Below, piece after piece: positions 8,627 to 16,924 of a stretch of DNA of 48,297 nt. Position 1 is the stretch's first letter; each line of letters opens with the position of its first letter. This DNA comes from Chloroflexota bacterium. GTDB taxonomy: Bacteria > Chloroflexota > UBA6077 > JACCZL01. A program made the translations under genes and the position numbers. Location of the stretch: NCBI GenBank assembly GCA_020845495.1, contig JADLFM010000246.1, positions 1-48,297 on the forward strand. Direction: 5' to 3'. Below the pieces are notes generated by a model. The model saw only the letters and a program-made list of their open reading frames with translations. It was not told the origin of the DNA and searched no databases.

Positions 8627-8968
8627 ATGAAGTACGTGCTGCTGTTCTGCGACACCGAGCAGTCGGAGAAGGTCTGGGAGGCGATGAACGACGCCGAGCG
8701 CACTCGGGCATTCGAGCAAGTTGATCGCTGGTTCGCCGAGCACGCCGGAAAGATCACCCACAGCGCCAGGCTGCAGTCGCCGCGGACCGCATCCACTGTT
8801 CGGCTGGAGGCGGGGAGCGACCCGATCGTGACCGATGGCCCGTTCGTTGAGGGCAAGGAAGTCATCAGCGGGTACGTCGAGATCGAGGTGGCTGACTTCG
8901 ATGAGGCGCTGCGCATGGTGAGGACCTGGCCGGCCTGCCCGACCGTCGAGATCCGTCCGCTGCTGTGA
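8627..8968 (+). CDS. YCII/DGPF-domain protein
   Basis: The 113-residue protein has the YCII-related fold and the diagnostic DGPFVEGKEVISGY segment (about residues 66-79), starting MKYVLLFCDTEQ. ATG 8627 follows a good AGGAGG site. DGPF proteins are almost always encoded beside ECF42-type sigma factors, and here the stop overlaps the GTG start of such a sigma factor (GTGA). The biochemical role is not known; a sensory or small-molecule-binding role for the sigma factor is the common proposal. Confidence 0.88.
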   Translation: MKYVLLFCDTEQSEKVWEAMNDAERTRAFEQVDRWFAEHAGKITHSARLQSPRTASTVRLEAGSDPIVTDGPFVEGKEVISGYVEIEVADFDEALRMVRTWPACPTVEIRPLL

Positions 8969-10170
8969 CGCTGGGCGGGGCGCACGGAGAACTGGCCGAG
9001 GTCGTCCGAGAACATGCCGGCCGACTGGCGGCCTCGCTGGTCTCCGTCCTGGGCGACTTCGGGGCGGCTGAGGATCTGGTCCAGGACGCGATCCTGGTAG
9101 CGCTGGAGCGGTGGCCGGTTGAGGGCATCCCAGACCGACCCGACGCCTGGCTGTTCACGGTGGCGCGTCGGCGGGGCCTGGACATTCTGCGCCGCGAGAG
9201 CCGCTACCGTGAGAAACTTGCGCAACTGCGGTGGCCTGTGCACGCCGAGACGGATGACCGGCTCCGTCTGATGTTCACCTGCTGTCACCCGGCGTTGCCG
9301 CGTGAAGCGCAGATCGCGTTGACGCTCCGCACGATCTGCGGACTCACCACCGCCCAGATCGCCAGCGCGTTCCTGGCGCCAGAGTCAACCGTGGCCCAAC
9401 GTCTCACCCGCGCCAAGCGCAAGATCGCCGACGCCGGCATTCCGTATCGCATCCCGAACGCCGACGAGCTGTCGTCTCGTCTGAACGAGGTGCTCACCGT
9501 CGTCTACCTGCTGTTCAACGAAGGATATCTCTCCAGTACCGGGAATCGGCCGCACGCTCCTGAGCTGGTTGAGGACGCCGAGTGGCTGGCGTCGCTGCTG
9601 GCCGGACTGATGCCCGACGAGCCGGAGGTGGCCGGATTGCTAGTCTTGATCCGGCTCCACCGCGCCCGAGCCGGGGCGCGATTTGGTGCCGACGGCAACC
9701 TTATCCTGCTGCGCGATCAGGACCGGTCGCTCTGGGATCGGGCGGCCATCACGCGAGCGACGGAGCTGCTCACTCGCGCGGCCCGCCGCCATCGCCCCGG
9801 CCCGTACCAGCTTCAGGCCGCCATCGTGGCATGCCACGCCGAGGCCATGCGCTGGGAGGACACTGACTGGCCGCAGATCCTGCTGCTGTACGACATGCTG
9901 CTGCGCATCACCCCGTCGCCGGTGACCCGGCTTCATCGGGCGGTCGCGCTGCGCTACGCGGCCGGGCCTGAGGCCGCGATGAGCGAACTGGATGCCCTGG
10001 CCGACATCCTTGACCACCACCATCTCTACCACGCCACGCGAGCCGAGCTCCTCCGGGACCTCGGCCACGCCGAGTACGCAAGCGAGTCTGATCGCCGCGC
10101 CCTGGAGCTCACGACGAATGCCGCACAGCAATCATTGCTGGAGCAGCGCATCTCCTGGGCATCGGCATAG
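8965..10170 (+). CDS. ECF42-type RNA polymerase sigma factor with C-terminal helical extension
   Basis: This is a 401-residue protein starting with GTG. Residues 1-75 are sigma region 2 (FGAAEDLVQDAILVALERW, then PDAWLFTVARRRGLDILRR). Region 4 follows with GLTTAQIASAFLAPESTVAQRL as the helix-turn-helix. After residue 170 comes the long extension typical of ECF42 (DUF6596 and TPR-like), with NEVLTVVYLLFNEGYL, then LHRARAGARF, and ending with QSLLEQRISWA. ECF42 factors lack a classical anti-sigma factor; the extension is thought to control activity. It is translationally coupled to the DGPF protein. The 55 bp to the convergent next gene hold nothing obvious. Confidence 0.9.
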   Translation: MTLGGAHGELAEVVREHAGRLAASLVSVLGDFGAAEDLVQDAILVALERWPVEGIPDRPDAWLFTVARRRGLDILRRESRYREKLAQLRWPVHAETDDRLRLMFTCCHPALPREAQIALTLRTICGLTTAQIASAFLAPESTVAQRLTRAKRKIADAGIPYRIPNADELSSRLNEVLTVVYLLFNEGYLSSTGNRPHAPELVEDAEWLASLLAGLMPDEPEVAGLLVLIRLHRARAGARFGADGNLILLRDQDRSLWDRAAITRATELLTRAARRHRPGPYQLQAAIVACHAEAMRWEDTDWPQILLLYDMLLRITPSPVTRLHRAVALRYAAGPEAAMSELDALADILDHHHLYHATRAELLRDLGHAEYASESDRRALELTTNAAQQSLLEQRISWASA

Positions 10171-10225
10171 AGGAGCAGTGGGAGCAAGGCCTGTCCCTGC
10201 CCGGACTGCCTCAATCGCGCCGATC

Positions 10226-11956
10226 TCAGCGCTTCGCGGGCGAGTAGAACGGGTTCGTGCCGGCGGCGTGGTCGGTGACGTCGACCACGCCGCCGATTTC
10301 GGGGATTTGCTCGCGCAGGACGGGTTCGATGCCCTGCCAGACGGTCACCGCCGCGAGGCTGCAGCCCTGGCAGCCGCCCTCAAGGCGCACGTGTGCCAAC
10401 CCGTCCACCATATCGACTAGCTCCACCCGGCCGCGATGGCTGGCGATGGGCGGGTTGACCTCCTCTTCGAGCACGCGGCGAACCCGATTCGGAAGGTCAG
10501 TGGACTCCTGGACTCGAACTGACTCAGCTTCGGGCCAGGTGAAGCGGACGGCGGTCACTTGCGGTAGGGCTACACGCAGGAGTGCCTCGATCTGCCGGAT
10601 CACCGGGCGGAGCGCGCCGGGCGACCCGCAGGCCTCGATGGTCACGACCCCGTCGCGTACGTCTACGAGCCGAATCTCTCCACCGCGCGCGATGACCAGG
10701 GGCGCCGCGCTTCGCTCGAGGATGGCGTTGACTGACGCGACGAGGTCGTCCACCCGCGCCGGTGTGGTCTCGCTGTCGAGCGGCGGTGTCGGCGTGCTTA
10801 CCGGCTGCTCACGGGCTGCCGCATCGAGTGCAGTCTCCAGGTCGGCGATCAGGTCCGCCGGCGCTTCGAGGCCCACCGACAGTCGCAGGAGATCGTCAGG
10901 GACCGGAGATGACGGCCCCTCGGCGCTACGTCGATGCTCGATCAGGCTCTCGACGCCGCCAAGCGAGGTGGTGCGCTTGAACACGGAGACGGCGGCCAGT
11001 ACCACTCGTGCTTGGGCCTCGCCACCCTGCAATCGGATGGAAAGCATGCCCCCGAACCCGCCCGACATCTGCTGCGCGGCGATGGCGTGCCCAGGGTGTG
11101 ACGGAAGGCCCGGGTAGAGCACCGCCCGCAACGCAGGATGTGGCTCGAAGTGGCGAGCCAGCGCGAGCGCAGTCTCGCACGAACGACGGACCCGGATGAA
11201 CAGCGTCCGCATGCCGCGCTGCAACAGCCACGCTTCGAACGGACCGGGCACGGCACCAGCGTTCCGGCGCCACGACCGGATCCGCTCCCAGAACGGGCTG
11301 TGCCGGGCCGTGACCACGGCACCGGCGAGCACGTCGCTGTGACCGTTGAGGTATTTGGTGGCCGAATGGATCACGAGGTCGGCGCCGAATTCGATCGGCC
11401 GCGTCAGAACGGGTGTAGGCACGGTGTTGTCGACCGCCACCAGCACGTTCGCCCGATGCGCGATCTCGGCGAGCGCGCGGAGATCGGTGATCTCCCAGGT
11501 CGGGTTGGCCGGCGTTTCGAGCCAGAGAAGGCGCGTGCGCCCTGGACGAATCGCCGCCGCAACCAGGGACGAACTCGCCGTGTCCACGAACTCAACGTCG
11601 AGACCCCAGGTCACCGCGAACTCGGCCAGCCACTTGCGGATGCCCCAGTACAGCACCCGCGCCACCACGACGTGATCGCCAGGCAGCAACGATTGGAAGA
11701 CGGCCGTCGCCGCGGTGTTGCCTGAGGCGAACAGGGCACAGTCGGCGCCGCCCTCCAGAGCGGTCAAGAGCCGCTCGGCCGTGTCGTAGGTCGGATTGTC
11801 AGCCCTGGTGTAGACCCGTCCCTGTGGGTACACCCCGGCAGGATCGCTCTCGTAGGCGGTTGACGGATGAATTGGCGGCACCAGCCCGTGAAGGGCGGCG
11901 CCGGCACTGAGCTCGGCCTGGGCAGCTAACGTCTCGGGCGAGAGGCTCCGGTCCAT
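10226..11956 (-). CDS. fusion: Cys/Met-metabolism PLP lyase + two NifU-like domains
   Basis: The protein has 576 residues from ATG 11956, which has a GGGGGGAT site upstream; longer frames would run into the divergent promoter. Residues 1-385 form a fold-type I enzyme of the cystathionine gamma-lyase/synthase family, with the PLP lysine in HSATKYLNGHSD (Lys201) and the SLGGVESLIEHR motif. Residues about 403-475 resemble a NifU C-terminal domain lacking the CxxC pair (only Cys443). Residues about 488-570 are a second NifU-like domain with GGCQGCSLAAVTVW (Cys529, Cys532). NifU domains bind and transfer Fe-S clusters. The inferred job is to release sulfur from an amino acid and hand it on. It is divergent from the ArsR-rhodanese gene and so probably part of the same sulfur locus. 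Confidence 0.85.
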   Translation of the reverse strand: MDRSLSPETLAAQAELSAGAALHGLVPPIHPSTAYESDPAGVYPQGRVYTRADNPTYDTAERLLTALEGGADCALFASGNTAATAVFQSLLPGDHVVVARVLYWGIRKWLAEFAVTWGLDVEFVDTASSSLVAAAIRPGRTRLLWLETPANPTWEITDLRALAEIAHRANVLVAVDNTVPTPVLTRPIEFGADLVIHSATKYLNGHSDVLAGAVVTARHSPFWERIRSWRRNAGAVPGPFEAWLLQRGMRTLFIRVRRSCETALALARHFEPHPALRAVLYPGLPSHPGHAIAAQQMSGGFGGMLSIRLQGGEAQARVVLAAVSVFKRTTSLGGVESLIEHRRSAEGPSSPVPDDLLRLSVGLEAPADLIADLETALDAAAREQPVSTPTPPLDSETTPARVDDLVASVNAILERSAAPLVIARGGEIRLVDVRDGVVTIEACGSPGALRPVIRQIEALLRVALPQVTAVRFTWPEAESVRVQESTDLPNRVRRVLEEEVNPPIASHRGRVELVDMVDGLAHVRLEGGCQGCSLAAVTVWQGIEPVLREQIPEIGGVVDVTDHAAGTNPFYSPAKR

Positions 11957-11998
11957 CGAAGAGATCCCCCCTGCTGGAGATCGAGAGTGAGGCATCAT

Positions 11999-12045
11999 GC
12001 TCCACTTCATGCTATTGAACTCAATAGATCTGTTGAACAGTGGAG
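11999..12045. promoter_or_regulatory. operator region between PLP-NifU fusion and ArsR-rhodanese gene
   Basis: The core is a perfect palindrome CTATTGA-AC-TCAATAG (12012-12027). Beside it lies CTGTTGAACAG (12030-12040, 5-bp arms). Both are enclosed by CTCCACT (12000-12006) and AGTGGAG (12039-12045). The stretch is strikingly AT-rich for this contig and sits just upstream of both divergent starts. An ArsR-type dimer would bind such inverted repeats, so this is the likely autoregulatory site. Binding is inferred. Confidence 0.6.
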
Positions 12046-12050
12046 TATTA

Positions 12051-12725
12051 ATGGCGAGCCGCGCATTCAAGGACCGTCTCTACGGCGAATTCGCCGTGAT
12101 CGGCCGCGCCCTGGCAAATCCTCATCGGCTAGAGCTACTCGACCTGCTCGGCCAAGGGGAGCGCAGCGTCGAGGCGCTAGCCCAGGAGGCTCATCTCACG
12201 CTGGCGAATGCGTCTGCTCACCTTCAAGTCCTGCGCCGGGCCCGATTGGTCGAAGCGGACAAGCGCGGGCTCTTCGTCGTCTATCGTCTTGCCAACTCGG
12301 AAGTCTCAGCGTTGTGGCGGACACTCCGTGACGTCGGAGCGAGCCAGCTTGCAGAGGTCGATCGCCTCGTCGAGACGTATCTGACCGATCGAGAGGCCCT
12401 CGCCGCCATCTCGAAGGAAGAGCTCGTTCAGCAGATCGCCGTTGGCACGATCGCAGTACTCGACGTCCGACCAGGCGTCGAATACGAGCAGGGCCACATC
12501 GTCGGTGCTCGCTCGATTCCGATTGACGAGCTCGAGCGGCGCCTGACCGAGCTCTCGCCCGATCGAGAGATCGTGGCCTACTGTCGCGGACCGTACTGCG
12601 TGTTTGCCGACGAGGCGGTCAGCCTCCTCGTGGATCGCGGTTACCGGGCACGGCGCCTCACGGAAGGACTGCCGGAGTGGCGAGCGGCCGGTTATCCGGT
12701 CGAGATCGTCGCGGCAGCGTCGTAG
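12051..12725 (+). CDS. ArsR-family regulator fused to a rhodanese domain
   Basis: The protein has 224 residues. Residues 1-100 are an ArsR winged helix (AVIGRALANPHRLELLDLL, then LTLANASAHLQVLRRARLV). Residues 120-220 are a rhodanese domain with active-site loop CRGPYCV (Cys178; a second Cys at 183) and the ending LTEGLPEWRAAGYPV. ATG 12051 has GGAG 5 bases upstream; an ATG at 11997 lies in the operator. Known ArsR-rhodanese proteins are thought to sense sulfane sulfur or related chalcogen species through the rhodanese cysteine. It is the first gene of a tightly spaced run and very likely its regulator. Confidence 0.87.
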   Translation: MASRAFKDRLYGEFAVIGRALANPHRLELLDLLGQGERSVEALAQEAHLTLANASAHLQVLRRARLVEADKRGLFVVYRLANSEVSALWRTLRDVGASQLAEVDRLVETYLTDREALAAISKEELVQQIAVGTIAVLDVRPGVEYEQGHIVGARSIPIDELERRLTELSPDREIVAYCRGPYCVFADEAVSLLVDRGYRARRLTEGLPEWRAAGYPVEIVAAAS

Positions 12726-12757
12726 AGCAGTTTCACGAGCGCACCGGAGGGGGCACG

Positions 12758-14155
12758 ATGCAGGTCAGACAGTTCGTGGACGAAGGACTCGGCAACTCCG
12801 CGCATCTGGTGATCTCGGAGGGGGGTGGAGTCGCGGCGCTGATCGACCCGCTCCGCGATGTCGACCGATATCTGGAAGCTGCGGCAACCGCCGGGGTCCG
12901 CATCAGCCACGTGCTCGAGACGCACATCCACAACGATTTCGTCACCGGCAGCCGGGAACTGGCCGCACGCACCGGAGCGCGCATCGTCGCCAGCGCAGCC
13001 GTCGGGCTCGAATTCGATCATGAACCCGTTGTTGATGGGGACGTCATCGCCGTCGGCGACGTCAGCTTCACCGTGCTGGCCACGCCGGGCCACACGCCCG
13101 AGCACGTCAGCTACCTCGCGCGAGACGCACGCTCACCGGACGCATCCGCCGTCCTGTTCAGCGGCGGGAGTCTGCTCGTCGGGGCGGTCTCACGAACCGA
13201 CCTGCTTGGCCACGAACATGCCGCCGGCCTCGGTCGTCAGCTGTTTCACAGCCTGCACGAGAAGATCATGCCGCTGCCGGACGACGTCGCGGTCTATCCG
13301 ACGCATGGGGCCGGATCGTTCTGCACGGCCACACCGGGCGCGGCGCGACAGACGACCATCGGCGAGGAGCGGCGGATGAATCCGTTCCTCGAGCTCGCTA
13401 CGCCGGAAAGTCTCATCGCCGAGCTGGCGCGGGTGATGCCCAGCTACCCGACCTACTTCCACCACATGCGCGAGATCAATCGACGCGGCCCGAAGCTGCT
13501 CGGCGGCGTACCGGACCTGGAGCCGCTCGGACCGCACGATGTCGCGGCGCGGATGCGGCGTGGCGAGGCCGTCGTCGACATGCGGCCGGTCGCACGCTAC
13601 CTGGAAGGTCACATCCCGGGCGTTTATCACGTCGAGCTGCGCCCGGCCTTCGCCGCGTGGGTCGGCTGGGTCGTGCCGTTCGCGACGCCGGTCATCCTGG
13701 TGTCAGACACGATGGACGTTCACGACGAGGCCGTCCGCCAGCTCGTGCGGATCGGCTACGACGAGCTACCCGGGTATCTGGCAGGCGGCATGCAATCCTG
13801 GGAGCAGGCCGGACTGTCGATTTCGAAGCTGCCGGTCCTGACCGTCGCGCAGGTCCGCGAGCGCCTGGAGCGCGGCGTGCCACTGGTGGTGCTGGACGTG
13901 CGCCAGGATGCCGAGTGGGCGGCCGGGCACATTGGAGGTGCGCGCCAAATCGAGGCCGGCGCACTGGCTACCGACGACCATGGCCTACCCAGAGCGGACC
14001 AGATTGCGGTCCACTGCGGTCACGAACAGCGGTCGGCGACGGCGCTCTCGGTCCTGGAGCGCCACGGCTATACCAACCTGAACCTGATTGAGGGCGGCTG
14101 GTCGGCCTGGCAGGCGGCGGGATACCCCATCACAGACGAGGCCGGAGCCCGATGA
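12758..14155 (+). CDS. persulfide dioxygenase-like MBL protein with two rhodanese domains
   Basis: The protein has 465 residues from ATG 12758 (GGAGGGGG upstream). Residues 1-245 are a metallo-beta-lactamase fold close to ETHE1/BlhA/CstB, with the metal motif ETHIHNDFVTGS (His56, His58, Asp60) and LATPGHTPEH. A first rhodanese domain (about 270-365) has lost its catalytic Cys: VILVSDTMD stands where Cys is expected. The second (about 370-460) keeps it in VHCGHEQRSA (Cys420) and ends LIEGGWSAWQAAGYP. Such proteins oxidise glutathione or enzyme persulfides to sulfite and pass sulfur to the rhodanese. The stop overlaps the MFS start (ATGA). Confidence 0.87.
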   Translation: MQVRQFVDEGLGNSAHLVISEGGGVAALIDPLRDVDRYLEAAATAGVRISHVLETHIHNDFVTGSRELAARTGARIVASAAVGLEFDHEPVVDGDVIAVGDVSFTVLATPGHTPEHVSYLARDARSPDASAVLFSGGSLLVGAVSRTDLLGHEHAAGLGRQLFHSLHEKIMPLPDDVAVYPTHGAGSFCTATPGAARQTTIGEERRMNPFLELATPESLIAELARVMPSYPTYFHHMREINRRGPKLLGGVPDLEPLGPHDVAARMRRGEAVVDMRPVARYLEGHIPGVYHVELRPAFAAWVGWVVPFATPVILVSDTMDVHDEAVRQLVRIGYDELPGYLAGGMQSWEQAGLSISKLPVLTVAQVRERLERGVPLVVLDVRQDAEWAAGHIGGARQIEAGALATDDHGLPRADQIAVHCGHEQRSATALSVLERHGYTNLNLIEGGWSAWQAAGYPITDEAGAR

Positions 14156-15507
14156 GCGCGGCTGAGTCAGCCACGTCGCCCACGTCGCGGCCTGCTGAGC
14201 CGGGCGTCGTTCAGCTCGGTCTGCTCGCGAACTGGCGGCAGTTCTCGCTGCTCGTCATCGTCAACGCCTTCGTCGGCGGGATGGTCGGGCTGGAGCGCGC
14301 GGTCTTGCCGCTGCTCGCCGAGCAGGAGTTTGGTCTCGCGTCCCGCACGGCGATCCTCTCGTTCATCGTCAGCTTCGGCGTGGTCAAGGCGGTCGCCAAT
14401 CTGTTCGCCGGCCGACTGAGCGACCGCATCGGTCGCAGGCAGATCCTGATCGTCGGCTGGCTGTTCGGCATCCCGGTGCCGCTGCTGGTGATGGTCGCGC
14501 CGACCTGGGAGTGGGTCGTCTTCGCCAATGTCCTGCTCGGCATCAACCAGGGCCTCTGCTGGTCGACCACGGTCATCATGAAGATCGACCTGGTCGGACC
14601 AGCGTGGCGGGGCCTGGCGATGGGGCTGAACGAGGCGGCAGGGTACGGGGCCGTCGCGCTCGCCGCGCTCGCTTCGGGTTACCTGGCCGCAACGTACGCT
14701 TTGCGGCCCGAGCCGTTCTACCTCGGGCTGGCGTTCGCCGTGGCCGGGTTGCTCGTCTCGGTGTGGTTCGTTCGGGAGTCGCACGGTCACGCGAAGCACG
14801 AGGCGCAGCGAACGGCAACGCCCGGGTCGTTGGACACTGCGCAGTCTGCCCCGTCGTTCGGTGAGGTGTTCCGGCTGACCTCCTGGAAAGACCGGGCGCT
14901 TTCGGCAGTTAGCCAGGCCGGGCTGGTCAACAATCTGAACGATGGCATGGCCTGGGGCCTCTTCCCACTCTTCTTCGCCGCTGCGCAGCTCGCGATGATC
15001 GAGATCGGTTGGCTGGCGGCGATCTACCCGGGCGTCTGGGGGGTGGCGCAACTGGTCACCGGCGCGCTTTCCGACCGGTACGGCCGGAAGGGGATGATCG
15101 TCGGCGGGATGTGGACGCAGGCGGTCGGGATCTGGCTGCTACTTGTGACCGACGGCTTCTGGCCGTGGGCCGCGGCGATGGCGCTGCTCGGGCTGGGTAC
15201 GGCGCTGGTCTACCCGACCTTCCTGGCGGCCATCGCCGACGTGGCCCATCCGAGCTGGCGAGCATCGGCGGTCGGCGTCTACCGGCTCTGGCGCGACCTG
15301 GGCTACGCCGTCGGCGCGGTGCTCGCTGGCCTGCTGGCCGACCTGTTCGGCGTCGGCGTCGCAATCGCCGCCATCGGGCTGCTGACGTTCGCCTCCGGAC
15401 TCGTCGTGCTGGTGCGCATGAACGAGACGCTGCGCAGTCATCGTCTGCCTGAGACAAGTTCGGTCAGCACTGTCGAGCAAGGCAACACCACTGCTACCAG
15501 CTCATGA
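14152..15507 (+). CDS. MFS transporter in the sulfur locus
   Basis: This 451-residue protein has about twelve hydrophobic segments and the MFS loop motif GRLSDRIGRRQIL after helix 2, repeated as GALSDRYGRKGM after helix 8. The N-terminal 25 residues are polar. It overlaps the persulfide dioxygenase gene by 4 bases and is followed after 10 bases by a DsrE gene, so it belongs to the same operon. The substrate cannot be read from sequence; the context makes a sulfur oxyanion, or another chalcogen or arsenic species, a reasonable guess for export or import. Confidence 0.85.
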   Translation: MSAAESATSPTSRPAEPGVVQLGLLANWRQFSLLVIVNAFVGGMVGLERAVLPLLAEQEFGLASRTAILSFIVSFGVVKAVANLFAGRLSDRIGRRQILIVGWLFGIPVPLLVMVAPTWEWVVFANVLLGINQGLCWSTTVIMKIDLVGPAWRGLAMGLNEAAGYGAVALAALASGYLAATYALRPEPFYLGLAFAVAGLLVSVWFVRESHGHAKHEAQRTATPGSLDTAQSAPSFGEVFRLTSWKDRALSAVSQAGLVNNLNDGMAWGLFPLFFAAAQLAMIEIGWLAAIYPGVWGVAQLVTGALSDRYGRKGMIVGGMWTQAVGIWLLLVTDGFWPWAAAMALLGLGTALVYPTFLAAIADVAHPSWRASAVGVYRLWRDLGYAVGAVLAGLLADLFGVGVAIAAIGLLTFASGLVVLVRMNETLRSHRLPETSSVSTVEQGNTTATSS

Positions 15508-15517
15508 GGAGGAACAG

Positions 15518-15877
15518 ATGAATCCAAAGACGCTCTCAGTCTTCCTTGGTACGCCGCCGTACGGCTATCAGAACGCCGAGACGGTGCGTCGCCTCGCCGA
15601 GGCCGCGCTTGCCAACGGCCACCGGGTGCGGATATTCGCCTCCGCCGACGCGGTCCACATCGCGGAACGGGGCCAGCACCCTGCCGGGTTGCCCGATGCA
15701 CTCGCCGGTCTGACCGCGCTAATCGAGCGGGGCGCGCAGGTCGAGCTCTGTGGGTCGTGCCTGCGAATGCGTGGGCTCTCCCAGGAGCGGCTGGCCGAGG
15801 GCGCGCGGCCAAGCTCCTTGAAAGGGCTGTTCACCGCCGTCGGCGAGGCACACGCCTTCCTGAGTTTCGGGGGCTGA
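15518..15877 (+). CDS. DsrE-family sulfurtransferase-like protein
   Basis: The 119-residue protein has the DsrE fold: SVFLGTPPYGYQNAETVRRLAEAALANG, here in two blocks, then ELCGSCLRMRGL, where Cys78 is the position of the sulfur-carrying Cys of DsrE/TusD proteins, with a second Cys81. The ATG follows AGGAGGAACAG. DsrE-type proteins carry persulfide sulfur between partners in the cytoplasm. It is the first of three consecutive DsrE-like genes, an arrangement reminiscent of dsrEFH, though the family members here are distinct. Confidence 0.82.
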   Translation: MNPKTLSVFLGTPPYGYQNAETVRRLAEAALANGHRVRIFASADAVHIAERGQHPAGLPDALAGLTALIERGAQVELCGSCLRMRGLSQERLAEGARPSSLKGLFTAVGEAHAFLSFGG

Positions 15878-15879
15878 CC

Positions 15880-16257
15880 ATGCGAAAGCGGTTCTTGATT
15901 GTCTTGCGGCACGCGCCGTACGGCTGGCTCGACGCCGCCGAAGCGGTGCGGCACCTGAATGGGGCCGTTGCGAATGGCCTGGACGCCACGCTGCTATTGC
16001 TCGACGACGGCGTCTACCTCGCCCGAGCCGGCCAGGAGCCGGCGGCAGGCTGGACCGGGCTCGCATCGGCCCTGGAACAGGCACTCTCCGGCAGCGCGGC
16101 GGCGGCCAACCGACCGACCTGCACTGCCTTTGTGCATCGGGCGTCGCTCGCGACACGCGGACTCGACGGCGCCGATCTGGTGGCCGGCTGCGAGATCACC
16201 AACGATCGGGCGACGGCGGACCTGCTCGCATCCGCCGATGCGACGATGATCTATTAG
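15880..16257 (+). CDS. DsrE/DsrF-like protein
   Basis: The 125-residue protein starts at ATG 15880, 2 bases after the previous stop; a longer frame overlaps that gene and is rejected. RKRFLIVLRHAPYGWLDAAEAVRHLNGAV and LDDGVYLARAGQEP (given as separate blocks) match the DsrE/DsrF fold. Cys81 and Cys104 (VAGCEITND) are its only cysteines; neither sits in the strict DsrE Cys position, so it may be the non-carrying partner of a heteromeric complex, as DsrF is. Cotranscribed with its neighbours. Confidence 0.75.
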   Translation: MRKRFLIVLRHAPYGWLDAAEAVRHLNGAVANGLDATLLLLDDGVYLARAGQEPAAGWTGLASALEQALSGSAAAANRPTCTAFVHRASLATRGLDGADLVAGCEITNDRATADLLASADATMIY

Positions 16258-16290
16258 CCCGATCACGCCTCTACCTGGTAGGAGCGCACT

Positions 16291-16644
16291 ATGACGATCG
16301 ACACATCAGTACAACACCTGATGGTGCTGCGAAGCGGGCCCGGCGCCACCGAGGCCACAAGCGCCCTGATGCTCGCCGCCGAGCTTCAGACCCAGGGGCG
16401 ACCGGTCACCCTGGTGCTCGTGCAGGACGCAGTCCTGGCCGGGCTCGCGGCGAGCCAGCTTGCCAGCGCACAACAGGTACGTGCCCTGCTGGCAGACGGG
16501 GCTGCCTGTTACGTTCTGACCGACGACCTGGCGATGCGAGGCTTCCGCCCCTCAGACCTCGTGGCCTCCTGCACGACGATTGACGACGCCGAACTGGTCG
16601 ATCTCCTGCTAGCCGACGGCGCCCGCGTCAGCGGCGCTTTCTAA
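16291..16644 (+). CDS. DsrE/DsrH-like protein
   Basis: The 117-residue protein has RSGPGATEATSALMLAAELQTQG and CYVLTDDLAMRGF in the places where DsrH/TusB and DsrE relatives carry their second strand and sulfur site. Cys97 lies in VASCTTIDDAELVDLLL. The start ATG follows GGTAGGAGCG. As the third DsrE-fold gene in the row it could complete a DsrEFH-like heterohexamer, but assignment to E, F or H is uncertain at this similarity level. Confidence 0.72.
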   Translation: MTIDTSVQHLMVLRSGPGATEATSALMLAAELQTQGRPVTLVLVQDAVLAGLAASQLASAQQVRALLADGAACYVLTDDLAMRGFRPSDLVASCTTIDDAELVDLLLADGARVSGAF

Positions 16645-16669
16645 CACGACGTTCTGTGAGGTTCAGGTC

Positions 16670-16903
16670 ATGACCACTGCCCAGCTCGCCCTCTATCCCA
16701 TTCGGACCGAGCATCTTGGACCGGCCGTCGGTGCCGCACTGGCTGCCATCCGCGAGTCAGGGCTCGCAGTCGAGGTCGGGCGGATGTCGACGACCCTGGT
16801 GGGCACAGACGACGACGTATTTTCCGCACTGAAGGCCGCGTTCCAGGCCGCGGCCGGGCACGGCGAGGTCGTCCTGGTGGTGACCGTGTCGAATGCCTGC
16901 TGA
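16670..16903 (+). CDS. YkoF/MTH1187-like thiamine-binding-fold protein
   Basis: The 77-residue protein begins AQLALYPIRTEHLGPAVGAALAAI and contains VEVGRMSTTLVGTDDD and GEVVLVVTVSNAC, the pattern of the YkoF-like/MTH1187 family, a ferredoxin-like fold that binds thiamine or its pyrimidine in YkoF. The Ser/Thr-rich ligand motif (MSTTL) is kept. The role inside a sulfur locus is not clear; thiamine synthesis does use sulfur carried by related relay proteins. It ends in Cys77. Confidence 0.75.
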   Translation: MTTAQLALYPIRTEHLGPAVGAALAAIRESGLAVEVGRMSTTLVGTDDDVFSALKAAFQAAAGHGEVVLVVTVSNAC

Positions 16904-16924
16904 ACGGGGAGGACGGCTCATATC

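Noticed and set aside
15518..16903. Further selenocysteine codons at the ends of the DsrE and YkoF-like genes
   Set aside because: The stops lie at normal protein ends and sequence beyond them does not continue the family, so they are ordinary stops.
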